Shown here piece after piece: positions 1-4,342 of a stretch of DNA of 5,477 nucleotides. The notes below the pieces were generated by a model, which worked only from the letters and a program-made list of their open reading frames with translations, made no database searches and had not been told where the DNA came from. A program made the position numbers and the translations under genes. How positions within the stretch are numbered: position 1 is the stretch's first letter; every line of letters starts with the position of its first letter. Origin of the DNA: 9FT-COMBO-53-11 sp035291485 (GTDB taxonomy: Bacteria > Patescibacteriota > WWE3 > 9FT-COMBO-53-11); NCBI GenBank assembly GCA_035291485.1, contig DATDSA010000037.1, forward strand, positions 1 to 5,477. The letters are read 5' to 3'.

Positions 1-92
1 GGCCCTAGGCTCATTAAAGTCTTATTGAACGCAACTGCCCCCCTTCCACCATTACCGGCATTTACTTTAATCGTTACCTCATCAATTAACAT
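1..92 (-). CDS. obg: Obg/CgtA GTPase, N-terminal fragment (runs off left edge)
   Basis: Only the first 30 codons are present, read from an ATG at 92-90 towards base 1. The translation begins MLIDEVTIKVNAGNGG and ends FNKTLMSLG. This is the start of the glycine-rich Obg fold (family pattern 'F-D-x-[AV]-x-[IV]-x-V-x-A-G-x-G-G-x-G-x-V-x-F'), which precedes the G domain in this universally conserved ribosome-assembly and stress GTPase. The start is well supported: a GGAGGAG Shine-Dalgarno (complement of 101-107) lies 8 bases upstream. The preceding GIY-YIG gene stops one base earlier (TGATATG), so the two are probably co-transcribed and coupled. The 'FNK...MSLG' wording resembles Obg proteins of candidate-phyla bacteria as I recall them, which is inference. 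The GTPase motifs lie outside the window. Confidence 0.88.
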   Translation of the reverse strand, partial: MLIDEVTIKVNAGNGGRGAVAFNKTLMSLG

Positions 93-93
93 A

Positions 94-354
94 TCAAATA
101 CTCCTCCGATTATAGATCAGGGCTTCCTTTTCAGCTTTTGACCATCGTTTGAGTTGAAGTTCTCTTCGCATCGCTTCAATTCTTGAAGGAAATGTTTCCG
201 TGTAGACCAGATCAAAAGAAGGGAAATACCGTATATACTTTGCAGATCTAGAAGATTTCTCCCTATGGTCTTTGAGTCTGCGTTCCAGATTGTCAGTTTG
301 ACCCGTATAGAGGGTATTTGAGGAAGTGCGAAGAATGTAGACAAAATAGGTCAT
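94..354 (-). CDS. Small GIY-YIG domain nuclease-like protein (UPF0213/YhbQ type)
   Basis: This 86-residue protein begins MTYFVYILRTSSNTLYTGQT. The 'VYIL' and 'LYTGQTDNLERRLKDH' segments (about residues 4-7 and 15-30) match the two halves of the GIY-YIG nuclease motif, with Arg25/26 and His30 in the expected helix. A later 'RRELQLKRW' (about 63-71) carries the Glu expected as metal ligand. The length is usual for stand-alone single-domain GIY-YIG proteins, a family with suspected but mostly unproven roles in DNA repair or processing. The frame stays open upstream through the tRNA-Gln gene to about 450, but the family's proteins start at this Met, so I chose ATG 354-352. No Shine-Dalgarno precedes it; only a 21-base spacer separates it from the tRNA CCA end. 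Its 3' end contains the obg ribosome-binding site. It was probably co-transcribed with the tRNA. Confidence 0.85.
   Translation of the reverse strand: MTYFVYILRTSSNTLYTGQTDNLERRLKDHREKSSRSAKYIRYFPSFDLVYTETFPSRIEAMRRELQLKRWSKAEKEALIYNRRSI
101..107 (-). promoter_or_regulatory. Shine-Dalgarno of obg inside the GIY-YIG coding sequence
   Basis: The minus strand reads GGAGGAG, 8 bases before the obg ATG. It encodes part of the C-terminal Arg-Arg-Ser of the upstream protein. It is the strongest ribosome-binding site on this strand and fixes the obg start. It suggests that ribosomes finishing the GIY-YIG gene help start obg. Confidence 0.75.
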
Positions 355-375
355 GAGCGAACGAAGTGAGTCGAA
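355..375 (-). repeat. Spacer of the 'TTCGACTCACTTCGTTCGCTC' type
   Basis: The whole gap between the tRNA-Gln CCA end and the GIY-YIG start is this 21-base GA/TC-biased string, made of near-repeated CGAA and GTGAG/GAGCG units. I recall similar strings scattered between genes in candidate-phyla and some other environmental genomes, but only one copy is visible here. Its role is unknown, and the repeat label is inference. Confidence 0.3.
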
Positions 376-449
376 TGGCTGCGGGACTTGGATTCGAACC
401 AAGATTAATGGATTCAGAGTCCACCGTGCTACCGTTGCACCATCCCGCA
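376..449 (-). tRNA. tRNA-Gln, anticodon CUG, CCA encoded
   Basis: A complete cloverleaf folds on the minus strand. The acceptor is TGCGGGA with TCCCGCA (7 bp). The D stem is GTGC/GCAC with a loop containing GG. The anticodon stem is GTGGA/TCCAT with loop CTCTGAA, so the anticodon is CTG (reads CAG, Gln). A 4-base variable region follows, then the T stem CTTGG/CCAAG with loop TTCGAAT. Discriminator G and an encoded CCA follow (379-376). The weak first pair U1-A72 and G73 are known identity features of bacterial tRNA-Gln, which supports the anticodon call. All stems pair with no mismatch apart from one G-U at the base of the anticodon stem. It lies 15 bases after a tRNA-like relic and 21 bases before the GIY-YIG gene on the same strand. 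Confidence 0.96.
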
Positions 450-464
450 AAGAGTGAAACGAAT

Positions 465-518
465 TGCGGAACGGCTAGAGTCCGCCTTCGACGACTCGTC
501 CCGTTGCACCATCCCGCA
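465..518 (-). pseudogene. Truncated tRNA-Gln-like relic (partial duplication)
   Basis: The first 18 bases on the minus strand (TGCGGGATGGTGCAACGG) are identical to the first 18 of the intact tRNA-Gln: acceptor 5' strand, D-stem 5' strand and part of the D loop. After that the copies diverge, although GGACTCT, matching the tRNA's anticodon-arm start, reappears. The element ends in TTCCGCA, which can pair with the initial TGCGGGA (7 bp including one G-U). There is no T-loop TTCGAAT, no anticodon stem and no CCA; ATTC follows. At 54 nt it cannot be a normal tRNA. Inside, GAGTC can pair with GACTC. It sits directly behind the likely tRNA promoter, so it would be transcribed first and may be part of the precursor. 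It could be a decayed duplicate, or a small structured RNA derived from one. Confidence 0.55.
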
Positions 519-530
519 ATGAATAGGATA

Positions 531-560
531 ATTTTATCACCCCTGTTCCTGCTCTTACCA
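531..560 (-). promoter_or_regulatory. Putative sigma70 promoter for the tRNA-Gln / GIY-YIG / obg strand
   Basis: On the minus strand TAAAAT (536-531) matches the -10 consensus at 5 of 6 bases. TGGTAA (560-555) matches the -35 at 3 of 6 with an 18-base spacer. Transcription would begin close to 524, a few bases before the 5' end of the tRNA-like relic at 518. The weak -35 keeps confidence low, but the position just ahead of a tRNA gene is apt. Confidence 0.35.
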
Positions 561-605
561 CCCACTACTGGCCAATGACTAATGGCTACCGACTATATAG
601 GTTAT

Positions 606-635
606 TTGCCTAATCATTACTATTTTGGTAATAAT
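606..635 (+). promoter_or_regulatory. Putative promoter of the suf operon
   Basis: TTGCCT (606-611) resembles the -35 hexamer (4 of 6) and AATAAT (630-635) the -10 hexamer (5 of 6), with 18 bases between. The predicted transcript start, about 641-643, is almost at the regulator's ATG at 645. This would give a leaderless or nearly leaderless mRNA and agrees with the absence of a Shine-Dalgarno before that ATG. It is pattern-based only. Confidence 0.4.
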
Positions 636-636
636 T
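612..636. promoter_or_regulatory. Inverted repeat, candidate Rrf2/IscR-like operator
   Basis: AATnATTAC (612-620) and GTAATnATT (628-636) are inverted copies around a 7-base centre, with 8 of 9 pairs matching. The repeat covers the spacer and the -10 box of the putative operon promoter and ends 8 bases before the regulator's start codon. Rrf2-family dimers bind imperfect AT-rich dyads of about this size, and autoregulation is common in the family. Binding of the regulator here would block RNA polymerase. The assignment is inferred from position and symmetry, since the sequence does not match the E. coli IscR consensus closely. Confidence 0.45.
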
Positions 637-644
637 TATTTGAA

Positions 645-1067
645 ATGCCAAGATTGCTTACTTCTCGCGGAGACTATGGGATTCTCTTAATGGCATCCCT
701 CGCCAAGGATCTGGAGAAGAAGCCCCATTCCATCTCGGAAATTGCCGCTTCCTGCCGTCTTCCTCAAACCTTTCTGGAACAGATCGCCTTTGATCTGCGT
801 AAGTCCCAGCTGTTGACCGCCCAACGCGGCCGCCACGGCGGTTACCTGCTGACGCGGCGCCCGGAGATGATTAGTTTGGTGGAAATCCTGGAAGTCCTGG
901 AGGGCCCCCTCCAGACCGTACCCTGCCAGGATTCCCAGTGTTCTCTCTCCGATTGCGCCACCCGGGGCTTCTGGGAGGTTCTCCAGCGCCACCTGCACAA
1001 AACACTCCAGCGAGTGACCCTGGCCGACCTGGTATCCGGCAATCCGCATAAGCTGATTCCGGTATAG
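645..1067 (+). CDS. Rrf2-family (IscR/SufR-like) transcriptional regulator
   Basis: This 140-residue protein starts MPRLLTSRGDYGILLMASLA, the typical Rrf2 opening helix ('l-t-x-k-g-x-Y-a/g'). A winged helix-turn-helix follows: 'HSISEIAASCRLPQTFLEQI' (about 28-47), then 'LRKSQLLTAQRGRHGGYLLTRRP' (51-73) with the conserved 'GxxGGY' wing. 'ISLVEILEVLEG' (76-87) is the dimer-helix start. Three cysteines, C94, C99 and C104, form the cluster-binding patch found in IscR and NsrR types. I chose ATG 645 because family members begin here and the upstream in-frame extension to 582 is AT-rich and unlike any Rrf2 protein. No Shine-Dalgarno is visible. It heads the operon, 4 bases before the sufT-like gene, so it probably senses cluster supply and represses or activates the genes that follow and itself. 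Confidence 0.9.
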   Translation: MPRLLTSRGDYGILLMASLAKDLEKKPHSISEIAASCRLPQTFLEQIAFDLRKSQLLTAQRGRHGGYLLTRRPEMISLVEILEVLEGPLQTVPCQDSQCSLSDCATRGFWEVLQRHLHKTLQRVTLADLVSGNPHKLIPV

Positions 1068-1071
1068 TTCC

Positions 1072-1365
1072 ATGAAGGAAAAGATCTTGCAGGCCCTAAA
1101 AAAAGTTGATGATGCCGAGCTGGGGATCAATATCGTGGATCTGGGCCTGATTTATAGCGTGGCCGTCAAGGGAGGGGAGGCCAAAATCACCATGTCGCCG
1201 ACCACCCCTTTCTGCCCCTACCTTCCAAAAATGATTAAGGACATTGAAAAAGCGGCGCAGAATGTTCCCGGCGTGAGCCAGGCCCTGGTCTCGGTGGTCT
1301 GGGTTCCGCCCTGGAATATGCAGATGATGTCGAGGGAGGCTCGGGCCCAGCTCGGATTTATATGA
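1072..1365 (+). CDS. sufT: MIP18/DUF59 family Fe-S assembly protein (SufT-like)
   Basis: This 97-residue single-domain protein carries the MIP18 signature: 'VDDAELGINIVDLGLIYSV' (about 12-30), the counterpart of the family's 'DPE-x-g-x-[ns]-[iv]-v-d-l-G-l-i-Y'. It continues with 'ITMSPTTPFCPY' (39-50), whose C48 is the conserved, probably reactive or cluster-binding cysteine. 'VSVVWVPPWNMQMMSREARAQLGF' closes the domain, matching the usual 'w-x-P-p-W-x-x-x-m-x-s-x-x-a-r-x-x-L-G'. Related proteins include SufT, which helps mature Fe-S enzymes when demand is high, and PaaD of phenylacetate oxidation. The suf context makes SufT-like the right reading. It starts 4 bases after the regulator and overlaps sufC by ATGA. 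No strong Shine-Dalgarno is seen. Confidence 0.88.
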   Translation: MKEKILQALKKVDDAELGINIVDLGLIYSVAVKGGEAKITMSPTTPFCPYLPKMIKDIEKAAQNVPGVSQALVSVVWVPPWNMQMMSREARAQLGFI

Positions 1366-2132
1366 AGAAAATTGTTGAAAAGAAACCCCGCCGCCATAGG
1401 GTCGGGGCTCCGACCGAAGCGTCGGAGTTAGAAGTTCGCAACCTAAAAGTTTCGGTGGGGGACAAGAAGGTTCTGCAGGGAGTGGATCTGGCAATCCGCC
1501 CCGGCGAGATCCACGCCCTGATGGGTCCCAACGGCTCCGGAAAATCGACTCTTGCTCTGGCGCTCGCCGGCCACCCGGGCTACGCAGTGTCGGGGAGCGT
1601 TCTCTTGGGTGGTCGAAAGATCTCCTCCCTCACTCCTGAAAAGCGCTTCCGCGCCGGTCTCTTTCTGGCTTTTCAGTACCCCGTAGGGATCGAAGGAGTT
1701 TCCCTCTTTAATTTCATCAAAACGGCGAAGAAGGGAACGGCCGCGATGGATGTCCTGGCGGATCTGAACGAGGCGATGCCTCGGGTGGGATTAGAGGAAA
1801 GTTTTCTGAAGCGGACCGTCAATCTCGATCTCTCCGGCGGCGAGAAGAAACGCAGCGAGGTCCTTCAGGCGCTGGCACTGCGGCCGAAGTTCGCTATCTT
1901 CGACGAGATCGATTCCGGCTTGGATGTGGACGCGTTGAAAATGATCGCGGCGAGCATCCGGTTCCTGGCGGAGGCGGGGACCGGGGTGCTGATAATCACG
2001 CATTATCAAAGAATTCTCAAATACCTGGACCCCGACTACGTCCACGTTTTGATCGACGGCCGGATCGCCGCCACCGGCGGGGAGGAGTTGGCGGAAAAGT
2101 TGGAAAAGGACGGCTACAAATCCTTCCGATGA
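1362..2132 (+). CDS. sufC: SufC, ABC-type ATPase of Fe-S cluster assembly
   Basis: This 256-residue cytosolic ATPase contains every ABC motif: Walker A 'GPNGSGKST' with K61, Q-loop 'FLAFQYP', the SufC-type signature 'LSGGEKKRSEVLQ', Walker B 'FAIFDEIDSGLD' with catalytic E182, and the switch His 'ITHYQRIL' with H214. 'SGGEKKR' and 'DEIDSGLD' separate SufC from transport ATPases, and there is no membrane partner. SufC dimerises on SufB/SufD and uses ATP to reshape the scaffold during cluster formation. Its ATG overlaps the sufT-like stop (ATGA) and its TGA overlaps sufB. Compared with E. coli SufC, the conserved start 'LEVRNLKVSV' comes about 22 residues late. The basic N-terminal extension (KKIVEKKPRRHR...) has no alternative start inside it. 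The segment between the Q-loop and the signature is about 10 residues shorter than in E. coli. Confidence 0.97.
   Translation: MKKIVEKKPRRHRVGAPTEASELEVRNLKVSVGDKKVLQGVDLAIRPGEIHALMGPNGSGKSTLALALAGHPGYAVSGSVLLGGRKISSLTPEKRFRAGLFLAFQYPVGIEGVSLFNFIKTAKKGTAAMDVLADLNEAMPRVGLEESFLKRTVNLDLSGGEKKRSEVLQALALRPKFAIFDEIDSGLDVDALKMIAASIRFLAEAGTGVLIITHYQRILKYLDPDYVHVLIDGRIAATGGEELAEKLEKDGYKSFR
1400..1427 (+). other. Two mutually exclusive RNA hairpins in the sufC extension
   Basis: GGTCGG (1400-1405) pairs with CCGACC (1410-1415) around a 4-base loop. CTCCGAC (1408-1414) pairs equally well with GTCGGAG (1421-1427) around a 6-base loop. The two stems share the middle arm, so only one can form at a time. 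They lie 38 to 65 bases into sufC, inside the codons of its unusual N-terminal extension. This could be a chance result of G+C-rich codons (Arg-Val-Gly-Ala-Pro-Thr) or an RNA switch or processing site. No run of T follows, so it is not an intrinsic terminator. Confidence 0.3.
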
Positions 2133-3523
2133 AAAAAGCTTTAACATCCCGCCCGTATCGCTTCGGTTTCTCCTACCCCGAGGAACACTCTTTTAAGGCT
2201 CAAAAAGGCCTCTCCTCTCGATTGGTGGAGGAGATTTCGGCGATCAAGGGAGAACCGGCTTGGATGCGGGATTTTCGGCTCCGCTCCCTCGGAATTTTCG
2301 AGAAAAAATCCCTCCCCGGCTGGGGCGCTGATCTTTCTCGGATAAAATTCGAAGATTTTTATTACTATCTCCGGCCTACCGGTACCCAGGTAAAGAACTG
2401 GAAGCAGGTTCCGGATTCGATCCGCAAGACCTACGAACGGATCGGCGTTCCCCAGGCGGAGCGGAAATATCTGGCGGGATTGAAAGCGCAGTACGACAGC
2501 GAGGTTATCTACGGTACCCTGCGGGAGGATTTGGAGAAACTGGGGGTCATTTTTCTGGGAATGGATGAAGCGCTTTCAAAACATCCCGATTTGGTCCGAG
2601 AATATTTTGGCACGCTCATTCCTCCGCTTGACAACAAGTTTGCGGCGCTGAATTCCGCCGTTTGGAGCGGGGGCTCGTTCGTCTACGTGCCTCGGGGGGT
2701 TTCGGTTCCGCTCCCTCTCCAAGCCTACTTCCGCATCAACGCCCGCAGCATGGGGCAGTTTGAAAGAACTTTGATCATCGCGGAGGAAGGCAGCTTCGTC
2801 CACTATGTTGAGGGGTGTACCGCTCCGGTCTATTCCACTGATTCTTTACATTCGGCGGTGGTGGAGATCATCGTCAAGAAAGGAGCAAGAGTTCGCTACA
2901 CCACCATCCAAAACTGGAGCCGCAATGTCTATAATCTCGTTACCAAACGGGCTTGGGTGGGGGAGGACGGGGTGATGGAATGGATTGACGGGAATCTTGG
3001 GAGCAAGGTCACGATGAAATATCCCTCGGTCTATCTGATGGGAAAGGGAGCGCGGGGAGAAGTCCTGTCGTTGGCTTACGCCGACTCCGGCCAACACCTG
3101 GACGCCGGGGCGAAGGCCATCCACGCCGCACCCTACACCTCCTCCGTTATCACCTCTAAGTCCATCAGCCGGGGCGGGGGACGCACCAGCTACCGGGGAT
3201 TGCTGGAGATTAATCCCGGCGCGATCGGTTCCCGCGCCAATGTGCGGTGCGACGCCCTGATCCTTGACCCCCGGTCCCGTTCCGACACCTACCCGACAAT
3301 GAAGATCAACGAAAAGCAATCTTCGGTGTCGCACGAAGCCACGGTGACGAAGGTGGGCGAGGAGCAGCTCTTCTATCTTCAGAGCCGCGGGCTCTCCGCC
3401 GATGAAGCGGTGGGGATGGTGGTGAACGGCTTTATCGAACCGATCATCAAGGTCCTGCCGCTGGAGTACGCGGTGGAGCTGAACCGTCTGATCGAACTCG
3501 AGATGGAAGGGAGTGTGGGATGA
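2129..3523 (+). CDS. sufB: SufB, Fe-S cluster scaffold subunit
   Basis: This 464-residue protein is close in length to the Gram-positive type SufB (about 465; E. coli has 495). An N-terminal helical domain (about 1-150, with 'EPAWMRDFRLRSLGIF') is followed by the right-handed beta-helix core ('NSAVWSGGSFVYVPRGVSVPLPLQAYFRIN' region, about 176-206; 'FVHYVEGCTAPVYSTDSLHSAVVEI', about 224-248). A C-terminal helical segment ('EEQLFYLQSRGLSADEA', about 411-427) docks SufC. C230 lies in the conserved EGCTAP. C374 (RANVRC) and E403 (SHEAT) keep exactly the 29-residue spacing of E. coli C405 and E434, the residues known to be needed for de novo cluster assembly. It is therefore expected to be a working scaffold. 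It overlaps sufC and sufD by ATGA at both ends, which implies tightly coupled, near-equal synthesis. Confidence 0.98.
   Translation: MKKALTSRPYRFGFSYPEEHSFKAQKGLSSRLVEEISAIKGEPAWMRDFRLRSLGIFEKKSLPGWGADLSRIKFEDFYYYLRPTGTQVKNWKQVPDSIRKTYERIGVPQAERKYLAGLKAQYDSEVIYGTLREDLEKLGVIFLGMDEALSKHPDLVREYFGTLIPPLDNKFAALNSAVWSGGSFVYVPRGVSVPLPLQAYFRINARSMGQFERTLIIAEEGSFVHYVEGCTAPVYSTDSLHSAVVEIIVKKGARVRYTTIQNWSRNVYNLVTKRAWVGEDGVMEWIDGNLGSKVTMKYPSVYLMGKGARGEVLSLAYADSGQHLDAGAKAIHAAPYTSSVITSKSISRGGGRTSYRGLLEINPGAIGSRANVRCDALILDPRSRSDTYPTMKINEKQSSVSHEATVTKVGEEQLFYLQSRGLSADEAVGMVVNGFIEPIIKVLPLEYAVELNRLIELEMEGSVG
3507..3513 (+). promoter_or_regulatory. Shine-Dalgarno of sufD
   Basis: AAGGGAG stands 6 bases before the ATG at 3520, within the last codons of sufB. 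It is a good ribosome-binding site and shows that the short sufD has its own purposeful start rather than being a broken 3' remnant. Confidence 0.6.
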
Positions 3524-4050
3524 TTCTGGTTCCTATTTTGGGTACCACGAGCCGAAAAATTGTGCTGCGTTTAAATCGTTTGGGGAAAGAAGAGGAGCTG
3601 GTGATTGTTTTTGCTGGGAAGGGCGACGACCGGATCGATCTGGATGTTTCCGCGATCCACTCCGCTCCCAAAACCAGGGGTCGAGTTACGGTGAGAGGAG
3701 TACTTCGGGACCGTGCCACCGCCCGGGTCAGTGGCCTCATTAAGATAAAAAAGAGGGCGCAGGGTTCGGACGATTTTCTGGAGGAGCGCACGCTTCTCCT
3801 GGGAAAGGAGGCCCGGATCGAGGCCCTCCCTTACCTCGAGATCGAAGCCGACGAGGTACGGGCCTCCCACGCGGCTACCTCCTCGGCGGTGGATGAGGAA
3901 CAACTCTTCTATCTGAAAAGTCGGGGATTAGATCAGGCGGAGGCCGAACGGCTTTTGATAACCGGATTTCTTAGAAAAGCTGTTGCAGGGGAGGAAGACA
4001 AAAAGTTAGGATCGAAGTTGGACAGAGTTATCAGCTATGCCTTGGATTAA
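3520..4050 (+). CDS. sufD: Half-size SufD-like scaffold partner
   Basis: This SufB/SufD-family protein has only 176 residues, against about 400-440 for ordinary SufD. Residues about 1-110 are beta-rich short strands ('ILVPILGTTSRKIVLRL...LVIVFAGKG...RGRVTVRGVLRDRATARVSGLIKIKK'), the last turns of the beta-helix. Then come 'YLEIEADEVRASHAATSSAVDEEQLFYLKSRGL' (about 105-138) and C-terminal helices to 176. H117 in 'SHAAT' aligns with E. coli SufD H360, a residue needed for cluster formation; the E. coli Cys358 position is Ala115, as in some Gram-positive SufDs. The parts kept are those known to face SufB and to bind SufC; the N-terminal helical domain and outer helix turns are missing. The clean ATGA overlap with sufB, good ribosome-binding site and open frame indicate a native minimal gene, not a frameshift. 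It overlaps the Rieske gene by 14 bases. Confidence 0.88.
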   Translation: MILVPILGTTSRKIVLRLNRLGKEEELVIVFAGKGDDRIDLDVSAIHSAPKTRGRVTVRGVLRDRATARVSGLIKIKKRAQGSDDFLEERTLLLGKEARIEALPYLEIEADEVRASHAATSSAVDEEQLFYLKSRGLDQAEAERLLITGFLRKAVAGEEDKKLGSKLDRVISYALD

Positions 4051-4342
4051 AGTTGCTAAAACCGCCGATATTCCCGACGGAGAAATTCATACTATCAGCG
4101 CCGGCGGCAAAAAGGTGGCGGTGGCGCACATCGGATCGGAATTCTTTGCGATCGATGACACCTGCACCCACGCCCAGTGTTCTCTGGGAGAAGGTTCCCT
4201 GATCGAGCGGGAAGTGGAGTGCCCGTGCCACGGTTCCCGCTTTGATGTTAAGAGCGGGGCGGTCCGTTTTTTGCCGGCGACGGCTCCGATTAAGACCTAC
4301 CCGGTGAAAGTGGAAGGAGAAGATATCTTTGTCGAAATCTAA
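4037..4342 (+). CDS. Rieske-type [2Fe-2S] ferredoxin
   Basis: This 101-residue protein is one Rieske domain with both cluster boxes: C43-T-H45 and, after 16 residues, C62-P-C-H65-G. Two Cys and two His ligand the [2Fe-2S] cluster. 'FFAIDDTCTHAQCSLGEGSL' and 'ECPCHGSRFDVKSGAV' are characteristic of small soluble ferredoxins related to those of ring-hydroxylating dioxygenases and NirD. There is no signal peptide or membrane anchor, so it acts in the cytosol. Its ATG lies 14 bases inside sufD, and sufS starts 14 bases inside it, so it belongs to the operon. There is no dioxygenase or reductase gene in view. The likeliest role is electron supply to cluster assembly, or being an early cluster acceptor. 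This role is inferred from position only. Confidence 0.93.
   Translation: MPWIKVAKTADIPDGEIHTISAGGKKVAVAHIGSEFFAIDDTCTHAQCSLGEGSLIEREVECPCHGSRFDVKSGAVRFLPATAPIKTYPVKVEGEDIFVEI
4312..4320 (+). promoter_or_regulatory. Shine-Dalgarno that fixes the TTG start of sufS
   Basis: GGAAGGAGA lies 8 bases before TTG 4329 and inside the Rieske gene. It is the strongest ribosome-binding site on the plus strand of the window. It decides for the TTG start, since the next in-frame ATG comes far too late, inside the conserved domain. Confidence 0.7.

Larger units (their letters stand above)
519..644. other. Divergent intergenic region between the tRNA strand and the suf operon
   Basis: This 126-base stretch separates leftward and rightward transcription. 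It holds one candidate promoter for each direction and a 25-bp imperfect inverted repeat near its right end. The last 60 bases are very AT-rich (hand count for 601-660: 15 of 60 G+C), unlike the operon that follows. A reading frame extends the Rrf2 gene back to an ATG at 582, but that 21-residue extension looks like regulatory DNA rather than protein. Confidence 0.6.

Noticed and set aside
355..450. GIY-YIG frame extended upstream to about 450
   Set aside because: That part is the tRNA-Gln gene read as protein; the family's N-terminus matches ATG 354.
465..518. Second functional tRNA
   Set aside because: It lacks the T arm, a usable anticodon arm and CCA, and is far too short.
293..578. Open frames on both strands across the tRNA region
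   Set aside because: They are translations of the tRNA and its partial copy, a common false gene pattern.
571..601. Classic IscR type 1 site around GACTATATAG
   Set aside because: Only one half (CCGACT plus the AT centre) matches; the second half-site is absent, so the symmetric repeat at 612-636 is the better operator candidate.
582..644. Rrf2 gene starting at ATG 582 with 21 extra residues
   Set aside because: The extension is AT-rich, contains the promoter-like boxes and inverted repeat, has no ribosome site, and Rrf2 proteins begin at the later Met.
687..1130. 147-codon minus-strand frame opposite the Rrf2 gene
   Set aside because: It lies wholly opposite clear coding sequence, has no recognisable domain, and results from G+C-rich codons.
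1400..1427. Intrinsic terminator in early sufC
   Set aside because: Stable stems exist but no run of T follows, and the site lies inside an intact gene.
2846..3334. 162-codon minus-strand frame opposite sufB
   Set aside because: Antisense shadow of the conserved SufB core; no family resemblance and no ribosome site evident.
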